Shown: positions 1 through 11,526 of the stretch, piece by piece | How positions within the stretch are numbered: the stretch's first letter is position 1 | Layout: every line of letters starts with the position of its first letter | NCBI GenBank assembly: GCA_964617825.1 | Contig: CAZTWL010000005.1 | Span: 1-64,000 of the forward strand | Direction of reading: 5' to 3' | DNA: 64,000 nucleotides | Source of the DNA: VSJD01 sp964617825 | GTDB taxonomy: Bacteria > Verrucomicrobiota > Kiritimatiellia > JAAZAB01 | Translations under genes and position numbers: made by a program | The notes under the pieces: model-generated | What the model was told of the DNA's origin: nothing | The model's database searches: none | The model's input: the letters and a program-made list of their open reading frames with translations, nothing else

Positions 1-2085
<2,085 letters not shown>

Positions 2086-2179
2086 AAAAATCCGTTCTAG
2101 GCTCGTCGTTCCTTGTCCGGCGTCGCTTGATTATCCAACCAAGAACGAAGAGCCAGAAACTAAGAACCGTTATTGTTTG

Positions 2180-4810
2180 TCAGATATCCAGGTTGCGGAC
2201 GTTCAAGGCGTTATCTTGAATGAATTCACGCCGGGGCTCGACTTCGTCGCCCATCAGCAGGGTGAAAATGCGGTCGGCCTCCACGGCATCCTCCATGACG
2301 ACCTTGAGCAACTTGCGCTTGTCGGGGTTCATGGTGGTTTCGTAGAGCTGCTCCGGGTTCATTTCGCCCAAGCCTTTATAGCGCTGAATGTTGCTGATGC
2401 CCTTGCGGCCTTCCTTGCGCACGGTGTCGAGCAGCTGTCGCAGGGATTGGACGGGAATGTCGATCTGATTCTCGTCGATCAAGCTGTAAGGGGCAATGTC
2501 GTCGGCGTTCGAGCTCGCGCCGGTGTCAAACCCCTTTTTCTCCAAGCCATCCAGCAGCCGTTCGATTTGCGGTCCGGAATGAATTTCAACCCACCGGATG
2601 CCGGAGGGTTCGGACCCGGCGGATTCATATTCGGTAAAGATCTCCAGCTGGTGACCGGCGTTCTTCTCCAGCGATTCGCGGAGCTTGGCCAGCTCGTCGT
2701 CGGTATAAACGTAATGAGTTGCCCCGCCGTTGCCGTTGGTGACGGAAACGCGGTATTTCGGGAAAATCCTGGTCTTGGGGTGCCGGAGTTTGAGAAACTC
2801 CTCGAAGACGATGTTCTTGCGCTCCAGGTTAAGGGCCAGCTGCTCGAGCTCGGCGACCAGTTCCAGAATGGCCAGCAATTCCTTGCCGGCGTACGTTTTC
2901 TTGGTCTTAACCACGGAAAGCGTCATGTCCTCGGAACCCAACTCCAGCAGACGGCGGGTTAGCTGGACGTCGGTATCGATGTATTCCTCGCGCTTTTTCC
3001 AGATGATTTTATACAGCGGCGGCTGAGCCAGATAAATATAGCCTTGGTCGAACAACTGCGGCATTTGCCGGTAAAAAAACGTCAGCAGCAAGGTGCGGAT
3101 ATGGGCGCCATCCACGTCGGCGTCGGTCATGATGATGATTTTGTGATAGCGCGTCTTGGAGACGTCGAATTCGTCCTTGCCGATTCCCGCGCCGACGGCC
3201 GTAATCATTGTGCGGATTTCATTGTTGTTCAAAATCTTGTCCAGCCGCGCCTTTTCCACGTTGAGCACCTTGCCACGCAGGGGCAGGATGGCCTGGAATT
3301 CCCGGTTGCGTCCCTGCTTGGCCGAGCCGCCGGCGCTGTCGCCCTCGACCAGGTACAACTCGCACAGGGCCGGGTCACGTTCGGAGCAGTCGGCCAACTT
3401 GCCGGGGAGCGAAGCATTGTCCAAGGCGCCCTTGCGGCGGGTAAGATCCCGAGCCTTGCGGGCGGCGACGCGCGCGCGGGAAGCCAGCAGTCCTTTTTCC
3501 ACGACGCGCCGGGCCACCGGCGGATTCTCCTCGAAGAACGAGGCGAGTTCGTCGTTGATGATGGATTCGACAATACCCTGGGCTTCGCTGTTTCCCAGCT
3601 TCGTTTTGGTCTGGCCCTCGAACTGGGGATTGGGAATTTTAACGTTGAGCACGGCGGTCAGGCCCTCGCGGACATCGTCGCCGCTCATGGTCTCGCTGTC
3701 GTCCTTGATCAGCTTGTTGGCCTTGGCATAGTTGTTGATCGTGCGGGTGAGCGCCGAGCGCAGTCCGCTCAGGTGGGTGCCGCCCTCGATCGTGTTGATG
3801 TTGTTGACGTAGGAACAGAGATTCTCGGTGTAGGCGTCCGTATATTGCAGAGCGATCTCTGCGAACAGGCCGTCCCGCTCCTTGGAAAAATAAATGACTT
3901 TCGGATTGATCAGGTTTTTGTTGCGGTTCAGGTGCTGGACAAACTCCACTATCCCGCCCTTGAAGAGGAAGATTTCGTCGCGGGCCGGATCTTCCTGAGT
4001 CAGCCGGATTTCCACGCCCTTGTTCAGGAAGGCCAACTCGCGCAGACGGGTGGCCAGGATGTCCCATTCGAACTTCGTGGTGGAAAAAATGGCGCTGTCC
4101 GGAAAAAAGGTGACCTTGGTGCCGGTGCCCTTGGTTTTGCCGATTTTTTCCAGAGGCGAAGCGGTAACCCCCTTTTCGTAGCTCTGTCGATAGACCATGC
4201 CGTCGCGCCGCACTTCCACTTCCATCCATTCGCTGAGCGCGTTGACACAGGATACGCCGACGCCGTGCAAGCCGCCGGAAACTTTGTAGCTGCGATGGTC
4301 AAATTTGCCGCCCGCGTGCAGAGTGGTCATGACCACTTCCAGGGCGGGCTTGTGTTCCGTGGCGTGCATATCCACGGGGATGCCGCGGCCGTTGTCGTTG
4401 ACCGTTAGGGAGCCGTCCGCGTTCAAGATGACCTGGATCGCGGTGCAGAAGCCGCCCAGGGCTTCGTCCACGCTGTTATCCACCACCTCGAAGACGCAGT
4501 GGTGCAAACCGCGCAAGGAGGTATCGCCGATATACATGGCCGGCCGCAGCCGGACGGCTTCCATGCCTTCCAGCACGGTAATGGTCGTGGCATCGTATTT
4601 TTTGGAAGCGGTGGCCTTGTCCTCCTCCGACGCGACGGGGACCAAGGACGGATCGTTCGCGGATGGCGTTTCGGCCGGGCTGTTTTTGGACGCCGCATTG
4701 GCGGCGGGTGCGGATGGGATCGGCGCTGTTTCTAAGTTGGCAACATTGTCCGGCGCAGCTGCCGGCTTGTCTGTTTCCTTCGGATCAGTCGTCTTTTTTG
4801 ATCGGGCCAT
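2180..4810 (-). CDS. gyrB: DNA gyrase subunit B
   Basis: GyrB is the ATPase subunit of gyrase. After a roughly 70-residue Ala/Pro/Lys-rich N-terminal extension, the GHKL ATPase domain has YIGDTS, EVVDNSVDEA, NGRGIP and GGLHGVG. The TOPRIM domain has VEGDSAGG (Glu near residue 488) and MTDADVDG, the magnesium-binding residues. The tail ends with QRYKGLGEMNPEQL and the usual GyrA-binding C-terminus. At 876 residues it is longer than E. coli GyrB (804). The excess is the N-terminal extension and an insert of roughly 200 residues between TOPRIM and tail, comparable to the E. coli insert. The ATG at 4810 has an AAGGAA Shine-Dalgarno about 11 bases upstream and a near-consensus promoter (4843-4871). 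It is followed by gyrA, probably co-transcribed. Confidence 0.97.
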   Translation of the reverse strand: MARSKKTTDPKETDKPAAAPDNVANLETAPIPSAPAANAASKNSPAETPSANDPSLVPVASEEDKATASKKYDATTITVLEGMEAVRLRPAMYIGDTSLRGLHHCVFEVVDNSVDEALGGFCTAIQVILNADGSLTVNDNGRGIPVDMHATEHKPALEVVMTTLHAGGKFDHRSYKVSGGLHGVGVSCVNALSEWMEVEVRRDGMVYRQSYEKGVTASPLEKIGKTKGTGTKVTFFPDSAIFSTTKFEWDILATRLRELAFLNKGVEIRLTQEDPARDEIFLFKGGIVEFVQHLNRNKNLINPKVIYFSKERDGLFAEIALQYTDAYTENLCSYVNNINTIEGGTHLSGLRSALTRTINNYAKANKLIKDDSETMSGDDVREGLTAVLNVKIPNPQFEGQTKTKLGNSEAQGIVESIINDELASFFEENPPVARRVVEKGLLASRARVAARKARDLTRRKGALDNASLPGKLADCSERDPALCELYLVEGDSAGGSAKQGRNREFQAILPLRGKVLNVEKARLDKILNNNEIRTMITAVGAGIGKDEFDVSKTRYHKIIIMTDADVDGAHIRTLLLTFFYRQMPQLFDQGYIYLAQPPLYKIIWKKREEYIDTDVQLTRRLLELGSEDMTLSVVKTKKTYAGKELLAILELVAELEQLALNLERKNIVFEEFLKLRHPKTRIFPKYRVSVTNGNGGATHYVYTDDELAKLRESLEKNAGHQLEIFTEYESAGSEPSGIRWVEIHSGPQIERLLDGLEKKGFDTGASSNADDIAPYSLIDENQIDIPVQSLRQLLDTVRKEGRKGISNIQRYKGLGEMNPEQLYETTMNPDKRKLLKVVMEDAVEADRIFTLLMGDEVEPRREFIQDNALNVRNLDI

Positions 4811-4842
4811 AACTGTTTTTTTCCTTCACATATAAGAAAAGA

Positions 4843-4871
4843 ATTATATGGATGCAGGCCGTAAAAAGCAA
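4843..4871 (-). promoter_or_regulatory. Predicted promoter of gyrB-gyrA
   Basis: Read on the minus strand: TTGCTT, a 17-base spacer, then a perfect TATAAT. The start codon is 33 bases downstream of the -10. It is the only good promoter in the trmB-gyrB gap. Confidence 0.7.
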
Positions 4872-4914
4872 CTGAAATAGTAAAAAAAAAGCGCAGGCAA
4901 ATGGAGGCAAAAAG

Positions 4915-5562
4915 TCATTTTTTGGCAAACGAGCAGCGGCCAATAGGCTTGTTCTGGCCGAGGAAAATAATTTCGAAGTCCGTGCGTTCCTCGGCCGACG
5001 TAACGAAGGTCTCTGCCTGCCTAAACCGCGTGTCCGCGGACAGCAGGCGCCGAATGCTTTCGAAATAATCCAGGTGGTCGGTGGCCAGATGGATGCAGCC
5101 GCCGGGCATCAAAGTGGCGTTGAGCGCATCCAGGAACGCGGCGCTGAAAAGCCTCCGCCGATGATGCCGCCTTTTGGGCCAGGGATCGGGAAAAAATATG
5201 TAATAGGCGGCGACCGAACCGGGCGGCAGCAGATTTCTAACGGCGTAGGCGGCTTCGGCATAGAGCAGGCGGACATTGGTTAGTTGCGCGCGCTGCGCTT
5301 TGCGCTCTACTTTGGCCAGACGCTGCGTTTGCCGGTCCAACCCTAAAAACGAGGTCTGCGGGTGGGCGGCCGCGCGGGTCATTAAAAACCGGCCCTTGCC
5401 GCAGCCCAGGTCGACTTCCAGGCGTTGCGGCTTCCGGCCAAAGGACGCCGTCAAATCCAGCGGCTTGTCCCAGTCGGTTGGGATAATGCGCAGGCTTGGC
5501 CAGGTTTGAGGCGGCGGATTTGCGGGCGCCGATGAGGTTGTAAGCTCTGTTTCCATGTTCAT
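4915..5562 (-). CDS. trmB: tRNA (guanine-N7-)-methyltransferase
   Basis: TrmB uses S-adenosylmethionine to methylate G46 in the tRNA variable loop. The Rossmann-type SAM site is EVDLGCGKGRF, with a later FLGLDRQ strand. The family signature FFPDPWPKRRHHRRR is intact, followed by the TDH motif (LATDHLDYF) and the C-terminal RTDFE. I place the start at 5562 (MNMETEL), or 5556, which gives about 215 residues. A longer frame to 5697 would overlap uppP and adds sequence unlike the family. There is no clear Shine-Dalgarno at either start, so translation may be coupled to uppP, which ends 41 bases upstream. Confidence 0.93.
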   Translation of the reverse strand: MNMETELTTSSAPANPPPQTWPSLRIIPTDWDKPLDLTASFGRKPQRLEVDLGCGKGRFLMTRAAAHPQTSFLGLDRQTQRLAKVERKAQRAQLTNVRLLYAEAAYAVRNLLPPGSVAAYYIFFPDPWPKRRHHRRRLFSAAFLDALNATLMPGGCIHLATDHLDYFESIRRLLSADTRFRQAETFVTSAEERTDFEIIFLGQNKPIGRCSFAKK

Positions 5563-5603
5563 GGAGTGGACATTCGATTCAGCCGGGACAGTGGCGGCCG
5601 GCG

Positions 5604-6419
5604 TTACCCAACCTGCAGCACGATCGCCAGCAGGCCGACGATGGCCATGTAAATACTGAAAGCGCGCAACGAATGCCGGCGGAAATAAACGAGGCAAAAA
5701 TGAATGGCGCCCAGGCTGACCACGAAGCTGACGGCGAAGGCCACCAGGATTTGAACCGGCTCAATCTGCGCGTGCCCCATGTGCAGGATATCGCGGACCT
5801 GGAACAGGGTTGCCCCGGCAATGGCCGGGACGGCCATGAGGAAGGCGAAGCGGACGGCCGTTTCGCGCGATTGGCCCGTCAGAATCCCGCCGGCCGTCGT
5901 CCAGCCGGAACGCGAATGGCCGGGCATCAGGGCCACGATTTGCATAAGACCGATCAAGAAGGCGTCCCGGAATCCGAGCGGCTTGACGGAAGGGCGAAAG
6001 CGCAAATCGCAGAGCAGGAACAATAAGGCCGTGGACAGCATGCTCAAGCCCACGGAGATTCCGTTGCGCGCCAGCTCTTCGCTTTCCATGAAGGGCTTGA
6101 GCAGCGGGCCGGCCAGCACGACCGGCAGGGTGGCAGCGACGAGCAGCCAGGGCAGGCGGCGATCGGCGGCGCATTCGGGACTGTGCAAACGAAAATATCC
6201 CCGGATAATGGCGCGCCATGTGCCCATGAAATAAATCAGGATGGCCGTCAGGCTGCCGGCGTGCAAGACGGTATCGAAAACCAGGCCGCCATCGTCGGAC
6301 CAGCCGAACAACTTGCGAACGAGGACCAGGTGCCCGGAGCTGCTCACCGGCAGAAATTCGGTGATCCCCTGGACGGCGGCAAGCACAATCGACTGAAACA
6401 AGGTGAGATCTGAGGCCAT
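5604..6419 (-). CDS. uppP: Undecaprenyl-diphosphatase (BacA/UppP family)
   Basis: This integral membrane enzyme dephosphorylates undecaprenyl pyrophosphate to recycle the lipid carrier for peptidoglycan and other surface polymers. Both signature motifs are present: QGITEFLPVSSSGHL near the N-terminus, and MPGHSRSG mid-protein, which carry the catalytic Glu, Ser, His and Arg residues. Multiple hydrophobic helices follow. The length of 271 residues is normal. It lies upstream of trmB on the same strand. uppS, in the same lipid pathway, lies at 27.8 kb. Confidence 0.96.
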   Translation of the reverse strand: MASDLTLFQSIVLAAVQGITEFLPVSSSGHLVLVRKLFGWSDDGGLVFDTVLHAGSLTAILIYFMGTWRAIIRGYFRLHSPECAADRRLPWLLVAATLPVVLAGPLLKPFMESEELARNGISVGLSMLSTALLFLLCDLRFRPSVKPLGFRDAFLIGLMQIVALMPGHSRSGWTTAGGILTGQSRETAVRFAFLMAVPAIAGATLFQVRDILHMGHAQIEPVQILVAFAVSFVVSLGAIHFCLVYFRRHSLRAFSIYMAIVGLLAIVLQVG

Positions 6420-6489
6420 ATGAAGAAATCGAGTGATGGTTTAATTCGGCAATAACTTGTTTTCCAATGAGCAACGCTCGATATTCTTG

Positions 6490-9400
6490 TTACCACGTCG
6501 GCAGGACCGGGATGTATCCCGGTCCGCCGATAGCCTCAGTCAGCGAATACGAATAACTGCCGTCGGCGCTGCGGAAGAACCAGTAGCCGGTGGCGTCCTG
6601 ATATATGGCCAGATCGTCATAACCATCGCCGTTGTAATCTCCGGGTACGGGCGTATACCCGACGCCGCCAAAATGGACCCCGTTGACGATGATTGCGGAA
6701 CGATAGAGGGACCAGATGTACCACAGCCCGGTGGTGGGATTGTAAACGGCCAGGTCGGAGTATCCGTCGCCATCGTAGTCGCCCGAAACGGGAACGAACC
6801 CGGCGCCCCCCCAGGATTGCCCCCAAGTAATGATGCTGTTGGTCGCCGATCCGATGTACCAATAACTGCTGCTGAGATTATACATGGCCAGATCGTTGAT
6901 CCGATCGCCGTCATAATCGCCGGAAACCGGTACGAATCCGTAACCGCAATACGATGTGCCCCACACGAGAGGTGTTCCCGTCGAAGTCAGGATATACCAG
7001 AAACCGTCGGGTTGCTGGAAAAGTGCGCCATCCGAAATCTGGTCGCCGTTGTAATCGCCGCTGACCGGTGTCAGGTCGGGCCCGCCCAGTATTCCGGACG
7101 ACATGATCACGGCGCCGCGCTTGACCGAGCCAATGCGCCACTCGCCGGTCTGCGCGTTATAAACATTGGCATCCGTAGCCCGGTCGCCGTCGTAATCGCC
7201 GTCAACCGCCCTGAATCCCGGACCGCCCCAGACAAAATTGTCCCAAGCCAGCAACATCCAGCGTTTGAGCGATCCGATGCGCCAGAGCCCCGTGCTCGGA
7301 TTGAACGTGGCCAAATCCGAAGCGCGATCCCCGTCAAAATCGTTGTAAATCAAATGCGACGCGACAACCACATTGGAGCCGACTGCGCGCGCGATGGTGT
7401 CGCTGAGCTGGCTGGAATTATAGCTCTGGGCGTGCTGGGTTGGTTTGGCGGCCACCGCCTCGGCGGCAGCATAGGTATGCAGTTCCAGGAAGCTATATTG
7501 ACCGTCGCCATTGGTATCCACCGCCGCGAGCGTGCAACCCTGAAGCAGGAAACCGGTATATAAGCCGTAATGATCGCTTTCCCAGCTGAGTTCGTTGTAA
7601 TCGCATGCGGTCATAAAGGCGATGTTTGCCCCCAATGCCTTGGGCACGGCCTTGCCCATGCGCTTGTATCGGGCCTGTTGAATCTCGAAGTATTTTTCAG
7701 TGACCCGTTCAACGAAAAGCCATTCGACCTCAGGAGAGCCGTCCAGCTTGAACATGCCGCCGGAATAACAGGCATCCAGAATGACAATTACCTTGGTATC
7801 CGTCCCGAACAGCGCCAGATCGGCCGCCAATTCGGCATCCGTAAAATTGGCGTCGTAGGTGCAAATAAAGGTGTTGGATGGATTGGAGCCTGCCGATTGT
7901 CCGCCATGGCTGGACTGGAAATAGACCACCAGATCGCCAGAGCTGCTGGCGCTTGCCAGAGCCTGCAGGTCATTGCGAATCGTTACTTTCGTGGCCTGGC
8001 GATCGGTCAGCAAGGTCAAGTTGGTGGCCTCCCACCGGTTGGAAGGATCGCCAAGCATAAAGATGTTGCGCATGCCGTAGGCATCGTTGGTGCAGCAGCT
8101 CAGCGATGAAGGTCCGTAGGATGGGGAATAATTATCGATGCCGACCAGCAAGGCGCGCCGCATTGCGACCGTGACGGTTAGGCCGCAATATCCTGAATCG
8201 GTGTTGCTGAAATTGGTGCTGACGCCGTAAGCATTTCTGGATTTGACCTTGTAAAAATAGGTTACGTTCGTCACGACATTCAGGTCCTGATAGGTAATGG
8301 CGGCCAGATTGGTGCAGAGCTGCACGGATTCATTCGTTCCGTAACTGCGCCACAGGTCGTAACCATTGGCGCCTTCGGTGGTATTCCAGGTAATATCGAT
8401 GCGGTTGGAATAAGCGCCGTCCGTCGCGGCCAGCCCGGAAGGCGCCATGGGCATGCTGAACAGACTGGGACTGCCGGGCATGAAATTCATGGTCAGGTTG
8501 TATTTAATGTTTTTTTTGCGATCAAAGGCATCCTTGCAGACAACCGTAAAGACGCCGTTGGTTGCCAAGGTGTTGGTTATGACGGCGGATTTCTTGAGCA
8601 TATCGATGCCGGTGGCCAGGCGATTGCCGCTGGGGTCGTAGAGTTCGATGACGGGATTGACGTCGGAATCCACCTCGGCCATGGTGACTTGAACGACGTC
8701 GCCGCTCACGGCGCTGAAGATGGCGGCGTCCAAGTCGCCCGGAACATTGATCGTTCCGGTTTTAGTCTCGCCGCTGATGATGACGCCCAGGTCGGTATCG
8801 GTCGACCAGAGCGTGCCGGGTATCTGGACCATCGAGATGGCGTATTTGCCGATGCCGTTTTCGTAATCGTTGCAGACAACCGTGTAAATGCCGATATTAG
8901 TCAGCGTAACCGTAGCTTCGGCGCAATAGTCCAGCGGCGGCGGAAGGTTGGTGGTCACCAGTTTGCCATAGGGATCGTAAATCTTGATGCTGGGGACCAG
9001 CGCGATATCGTCCTGTCCCATGCGGACCTGAACCGTGCAGCGGTTGGACACGGCGATCGTGGCCGCATCCAGGTCCGCTCCCACGTCGATGGTGCCATAC
9101 AGGTACTCGCCGCTGTTGATGTCCCCGACATCCAAATCGCCGTACGACGGCGGCACATAAGGCATGCGTAATACGGAAAAACTGTAGTCCAGGTTGTTGG
9201 AATATGAGAGCAGGCTGGTGGGCAGTGCGCAGTATACGTCGAACCAGCCGGTGTTCGTGATCGCCATTACCAGATCGGCGGATATAAGTCGGTCGCTCGC
9301 GGATGCGACAAGGCTGGTCGTGGCACGGTCAAAGACGGACATGTCGGGCACCTCGGTGCGCAGCGAATCTTCGTCCGCGATCCGGACGATTACGGAGTCG

Positions 9401-9567
9401 TTGGCTTCCGCGGCAAAGGAGTAAATGTGGATGGGGGCGTTGGTGTTCAGGCTGCCCGAGGTATAATTTCCCGATTCGATGCTTGCCGCGCGACAGATTG
9501 CCGAGGTGCAAAGCAGGGCGCCGATCGCGAGCAATGCATATCGAACCGGCATAAAATTAGATTGCAT
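6490..9567 (-). CDS. Secreted caspase-like (C14) protein with beta-propeller-type repeats
   Basis: A predicted 1025-residue exported protein. The ATG at 9567 is chosen over one 30 bases further upstream because GGGAGG sits 8 bases before it. The N-terminus is a signal peptide (VRYALLAIGALLCTSAICRA). Two or three beta-rich modules resembling bacterial pre-peptidase C-terminal domains follow to about residue 380, then a fibronectin-III-like stretch at about 390-480. A caspase/metacaspase p20-like domain begins at MRRALLVGID (about 469), with candidate catalytic His554 (SSHGG) and Cys600 (DACYSGG). The last 230 residues hold six repeats of about 48 residues built on GDYDGDR..DLA with YxxxTGxWYI, like VCBS/FG-GAP calcium-binding blades. 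The domain order is seen directly. Proteolytic activity and substrate are inferred, and the function is unknown. Confidence 0.8.
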   Translation of the reverse strand: MQSNFMPVRYALLAIGALLCTSAICRAASIESGNYTSGSLNTNAPIHIYSFAAEANDSVIVRIADEDSLRTEVPDMSVFDRATTSLVASASDRLISADLVMAITNTGWFDVYCALPTSLLSYSNNLDYSFSVLRMPYVPPSYGDLDVGDINSGEYLYGTIDVGADLDAATIAVSNRCTVQVRMGQDDIALVPSIKIYDPYGKLVTTNLPPPLDYCAEATVTLTNIGIYTVVCNDYENGIGKYAISMVQIPGTLWSTDTDLGVIISGETKTGTINVPGDLDAAIFSAVSGDVVQVTMAEVDSDVNPVIELYDPSGNRLATGIDMLKKSAVITNTLATNGVFTVVCKDAFDRKKNIKYNLTMNFMPGSPSLFSMPMAPSGLAATDGAYSNRIDITWNTTEGANGYDLWRSYGTNESVQLCTNLAAITYQDLNVVTNVTYFYKVKSRNAYGVSTNFSNTDSGYCGLTVTVAMRRALLVGIDNYSPSYGPSSLSCCTNDAYGMRNIFMLGDPSNRWEATNLTLLTDRQATKVTIRNDLQALASASSSGDLVVYFQSSHGGQSAGSNPSNTFICTYDANFTDAELAADLALFGTDTKVIVILDACYSGGMFKLDGSPEVEWLFVERVTEKYFEIQQARYKRMGKAVPKALGANIAFMTACDYNELSWESDHYGLYTGFLLQGCTLAAVDTNGDGQYSFLELHTYAAAEAVAAKPTQHAQSYNSSQLSDTIARAVGSNVVVASHLIYNDFDGDRASDLATFNPSTGLWRIGSLKRWMLLAWDNFVWGGPGFRAVDGDYDGDRATDANVYNAQTGEWRIGSVKRGAVIMSSGILGGPDLTPVSGDYNGDQISDGALFQQPDGFWYILTSTGTPLVWGTSYCGYGFVPVSGDYDGDRINDLAMYNLSSSYWYIGSATNSIITWGQSWGGAGFVPVSGDYDGDGYSDLAVYNPTTGLWYIWSLYRSAIIVNGVHFGGVGYTPVPGDYNGDGYDDLAIYQDATGYWFFRSADGSYSYSLTEAIGGPGYIPVLPTW

Positions 9568-9594
9568 CTGGTGTACCTCCCAAAGGGAAAACTT

Positions 9595-9622
9595 CAATTA
9601 TTTCGTGCGCAAAGTATGTCAA
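9595..9622 (-). promoter_or_regulatory. Predicted promoter of the caspase-like gene
   Basis: On the minus strand: TTGACA, a 16-base spacer, TAATTG. It ends 28 bases before the ATG at 9567, leaving room for the GGGAGG ribosome-binding site. Confidence 0.5.
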
Positions 9623-9734
9623 AAAACACATTTTGAATCAATCTTATAATGCGTCAAATCGGGGCGTCCGGGCCTTGACATTTATCGGCCTGCGCTTGCA
9701 TCGGAGCGGCAGCTCTGCTAGATTGCTGGACATC

Positions 9735-10214
9735 ATGCAGGTGTCCAAACATGCGATTGTCTCGGTCGTGGTCAGCGCCCTGGTCTGGTGGTGGCTGCGT
9801 TCGTCGGCCGCCGCCCTGGCCTGTTTCCTGATGGGCGTGTTCATCGATTTGGATCACATTGTCGATTTCGTTTATAATAATCGGCGCCATTTGCAGGTTC
9901 GCCGTTTTTTCGCGGCTTTCAAGTTTGAGGTGCTGGAAAATATCTTTGTGTTCCTGCATTCATGGGAGTTCGCCTTGATCTGGCTGGCCTTGCTATTATG
10001 TGTGCCCGACACGCGCCGGCCGGTGGCTATGGGATTGTTTATCGGCTTTGTGACCCATCTGGGCCTGGACAACATCTTCAACCGGCACAGCCGTTGGGCC
10101 TATTTTTTGTCTTATCGCCTGCGCCATAGCTTCGCCGGCAAGTATTTTTACGGCGCCAGCGAATACCGCCAGCGCCTGAAACGCGCTCGCGGCCGGAAAC
10201 ACGACAGGCGCTAA
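9735..10214 (+). CDS. Membrane protein, YdjM-like metal-dependent hydrolase family (tentative)
   Basis: A 159-residue membrane protein. After an N-terminal KHAIVSV it has alternating hydrophobic segments and conserved-looking polar clusters FIDLDHIVDFV, FLHSWE and HLGLDNIFN. His and Asp residues placed at membrane edges are typical of the YdjM/LexA-regulated inner-membrane hydrolase group. The C-terminus is strongly basic (RQRLKRARGRK). I use the ATG at 9735. A frame extending to 9633 lacks hydrophobic or motif support and would cross the likely promoter area. Assignment to YdjM is by motif recall only and no substrate can be proposed. Confidence 0.55.
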   Translation: MQVSKHAIVSVVVSALVWWWLRSSAAALACFLMGVFIDLDHIVDFVYNNRRHLQVRRFFAAFKFEVLENIFVFLHSWEFALIWLALLLCVPDTRRPVAMGLFIGFVTHLGLDNIFNRHSRWAYFLSYRLRHSFAGKYFYGASEYRQRLKRARGRKHDRR

Positions 10215-10222
10215 CCGCGATC

Positions 10223-10250
10223 TTGCATTGCGCAATCGTCCGGTTATAGT
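10223..10250 (+). promoter_or_regulatory. Predicted promoter of tolB-pal
   Basis: TTGCAT, 16-base spacer, TATAGT. It ends 38 bases upstream of the tolB ATG. Confidence 0.5.
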
Positions 10251-10288
10251 GCCCTTTCGGGTGTTTTAATAGAAAGGATTGGATAATT

Positions 10289-11500
10289 ATGAAGCGATGG
10301 GGATGGATTCCGGTCTTGGCGTTTTTCGCTTTGCTCTCCGCGGCGTCGGCCCAGGTGCGGGTGACCAAATCGATGAACGAAGTCTCGACGCTGGATATCT
10401 CGCGGTTTGTCGGTCAGTCCGCTGGGGCGCCGGCCGTATTCCGGCAGACGCTGGAATCGGATTTGAAGGCTTCGGGCTGGTTCAGTTTGGTCGGCGGCGG
10501 GCGCGCCGAATTTACCTTGATTGGCGAGGCGGCCATGTCGGGCGCCGGCCTGAATGTCGGTTGCGAAGCCTATAATGTGGCCGGCCGCGAAAAATTGCTC
10601 GGCAAGACCTACCAGACAACCGATCGCGATGTTCGCCGGCTGGCCCACAAAGTGGCCGACGACATTGTTTTTGCGCTGACCGGCAAGAAAGGCATGGCCT
10701 CCTCGCGCATGCTCCTGGTCGGCAATCGCACGGGCAAAAAGGAGGTTTATCTCTGCGACGCCGACGGGCAGAATCTGCGGCAATTGACCCGCGATAACTC
10801 GATCAGCATGGCGCCGAAATGGGCGCCGGATGGCCGCCGTTTTGTGTATACCTCGTTCCGTTCCCAGTTTCCAGATGCTTATATGGTGGACCTCTCTTCG
10901 GGCGACCGCAAATGCATCGCCAATTATCCCGGGCTGAACTCCAGCGCGGCTTTTTCGCCGGATGGCCGCGAAGTGGCCTTGATTCTATCCAAGGACGGCA
11001 ACCCGGATCTTTATATCAAGGACCTTTCCGGCGGGGGCCTTACGCGCCTGACGAGCACCCGCCGCGCGGCCGAGGCCAGTCCGTCTTGGTCGCCCGATGG
11101 GCGCCAGATTGTCTATGTTTCTGACCAGTCGGGAACGCCCCAGCTTTATGTGACGGATCGTTCCGGCAGCGCGCCCAAGCGCTTGACCAGCCGCGGATCG
11201 CAGAATGTCGATCCCGATTGGGGTGCAAACGGCTATATTGCTTATTGCAGTTTTGTCGGCCGCATCTACCAGATCTTTGTGATGAATCCTTCCACTCTGG
11301 AATTCAAGCAGGTGACGCGGGAGGATGCGAATTACGAAGACCCGTCCTGGGCGCCCGATGGGCGGCACGTTGTGTGTTCGCGAACGTCGAATTACCGGTC
11401 GCGGATTTTTGTGATTGACACGCTGGGCGGTTCTTTATTACCTTTGCTGTCGGACTCCGAAAAGGGCGATTGGTTTGCTCCAAATTGGTCGAAACAATAG
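10289..11500 (+). CDS. tolB: TolB-like periplasmic beta-propeller protein
   Basis: TolB is the periplasmic propeller of the Tol-Pal system, which keeps the outer membrane attached during division and binds Pal. A signal peptide (VLAFFALLSAASA) is followed by the mixed alpha/beta N-terminal domain (about 25-135). Then come five to six WD40-like PD40 blades with the repeated WAPDGRR/FSPDGRE/WSPDGRQ motif to the end. The 403-residue length fits. The start has AGAAAGGA upstream. pal follows after 26 bases, supporting the call. tolQ, tolR and tolA are not in the window. Confidence 0.92.
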   Translation: MKRWGWIPVLAFFALLSAASAQVRVTKSMNEVSTLDISRFVGQSAGAPAVFRQTLESDLKASGWFSLVGGGRAEFTLIGEAAMSGAGLNVGCEAYNVAGREKLLGKTYQTTDRDVRRLAHKVADDIVFALTGKKGMASSRMLLVGNRTGKKEVYLCDADGQNLRQLTRDNSISMAPKWAPDGRRFVYTSFRSQFPDAYMVDLSSGDRKCIANYPGLNSSAAFSPDGREVALILSKDGNPDLYIKDLSGGGLTRLTSTRRAAEASPSWSPDGRQIVYVSDQSGTPQLYVTDRSGSAPKRLTSRGSQNVDPDWGANGYIAYCSFVGRIYQIFVMNPSTLEFKQVTREDANYEDPSWAPDGRHVVCSRTSNYRSRIFVIDTLGGSLLPLLSDSEKGDWFAPNWSKQ

Positions 11501-11526
11501 GGTTTAAAACTGCAAGGAGAAATGCG

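Noticed and set aside
3044..4408. 454-codon plus-strand frame opposite gyrB
   Set aside because: Antisense shadow; gyrB is certain on the minus strand.
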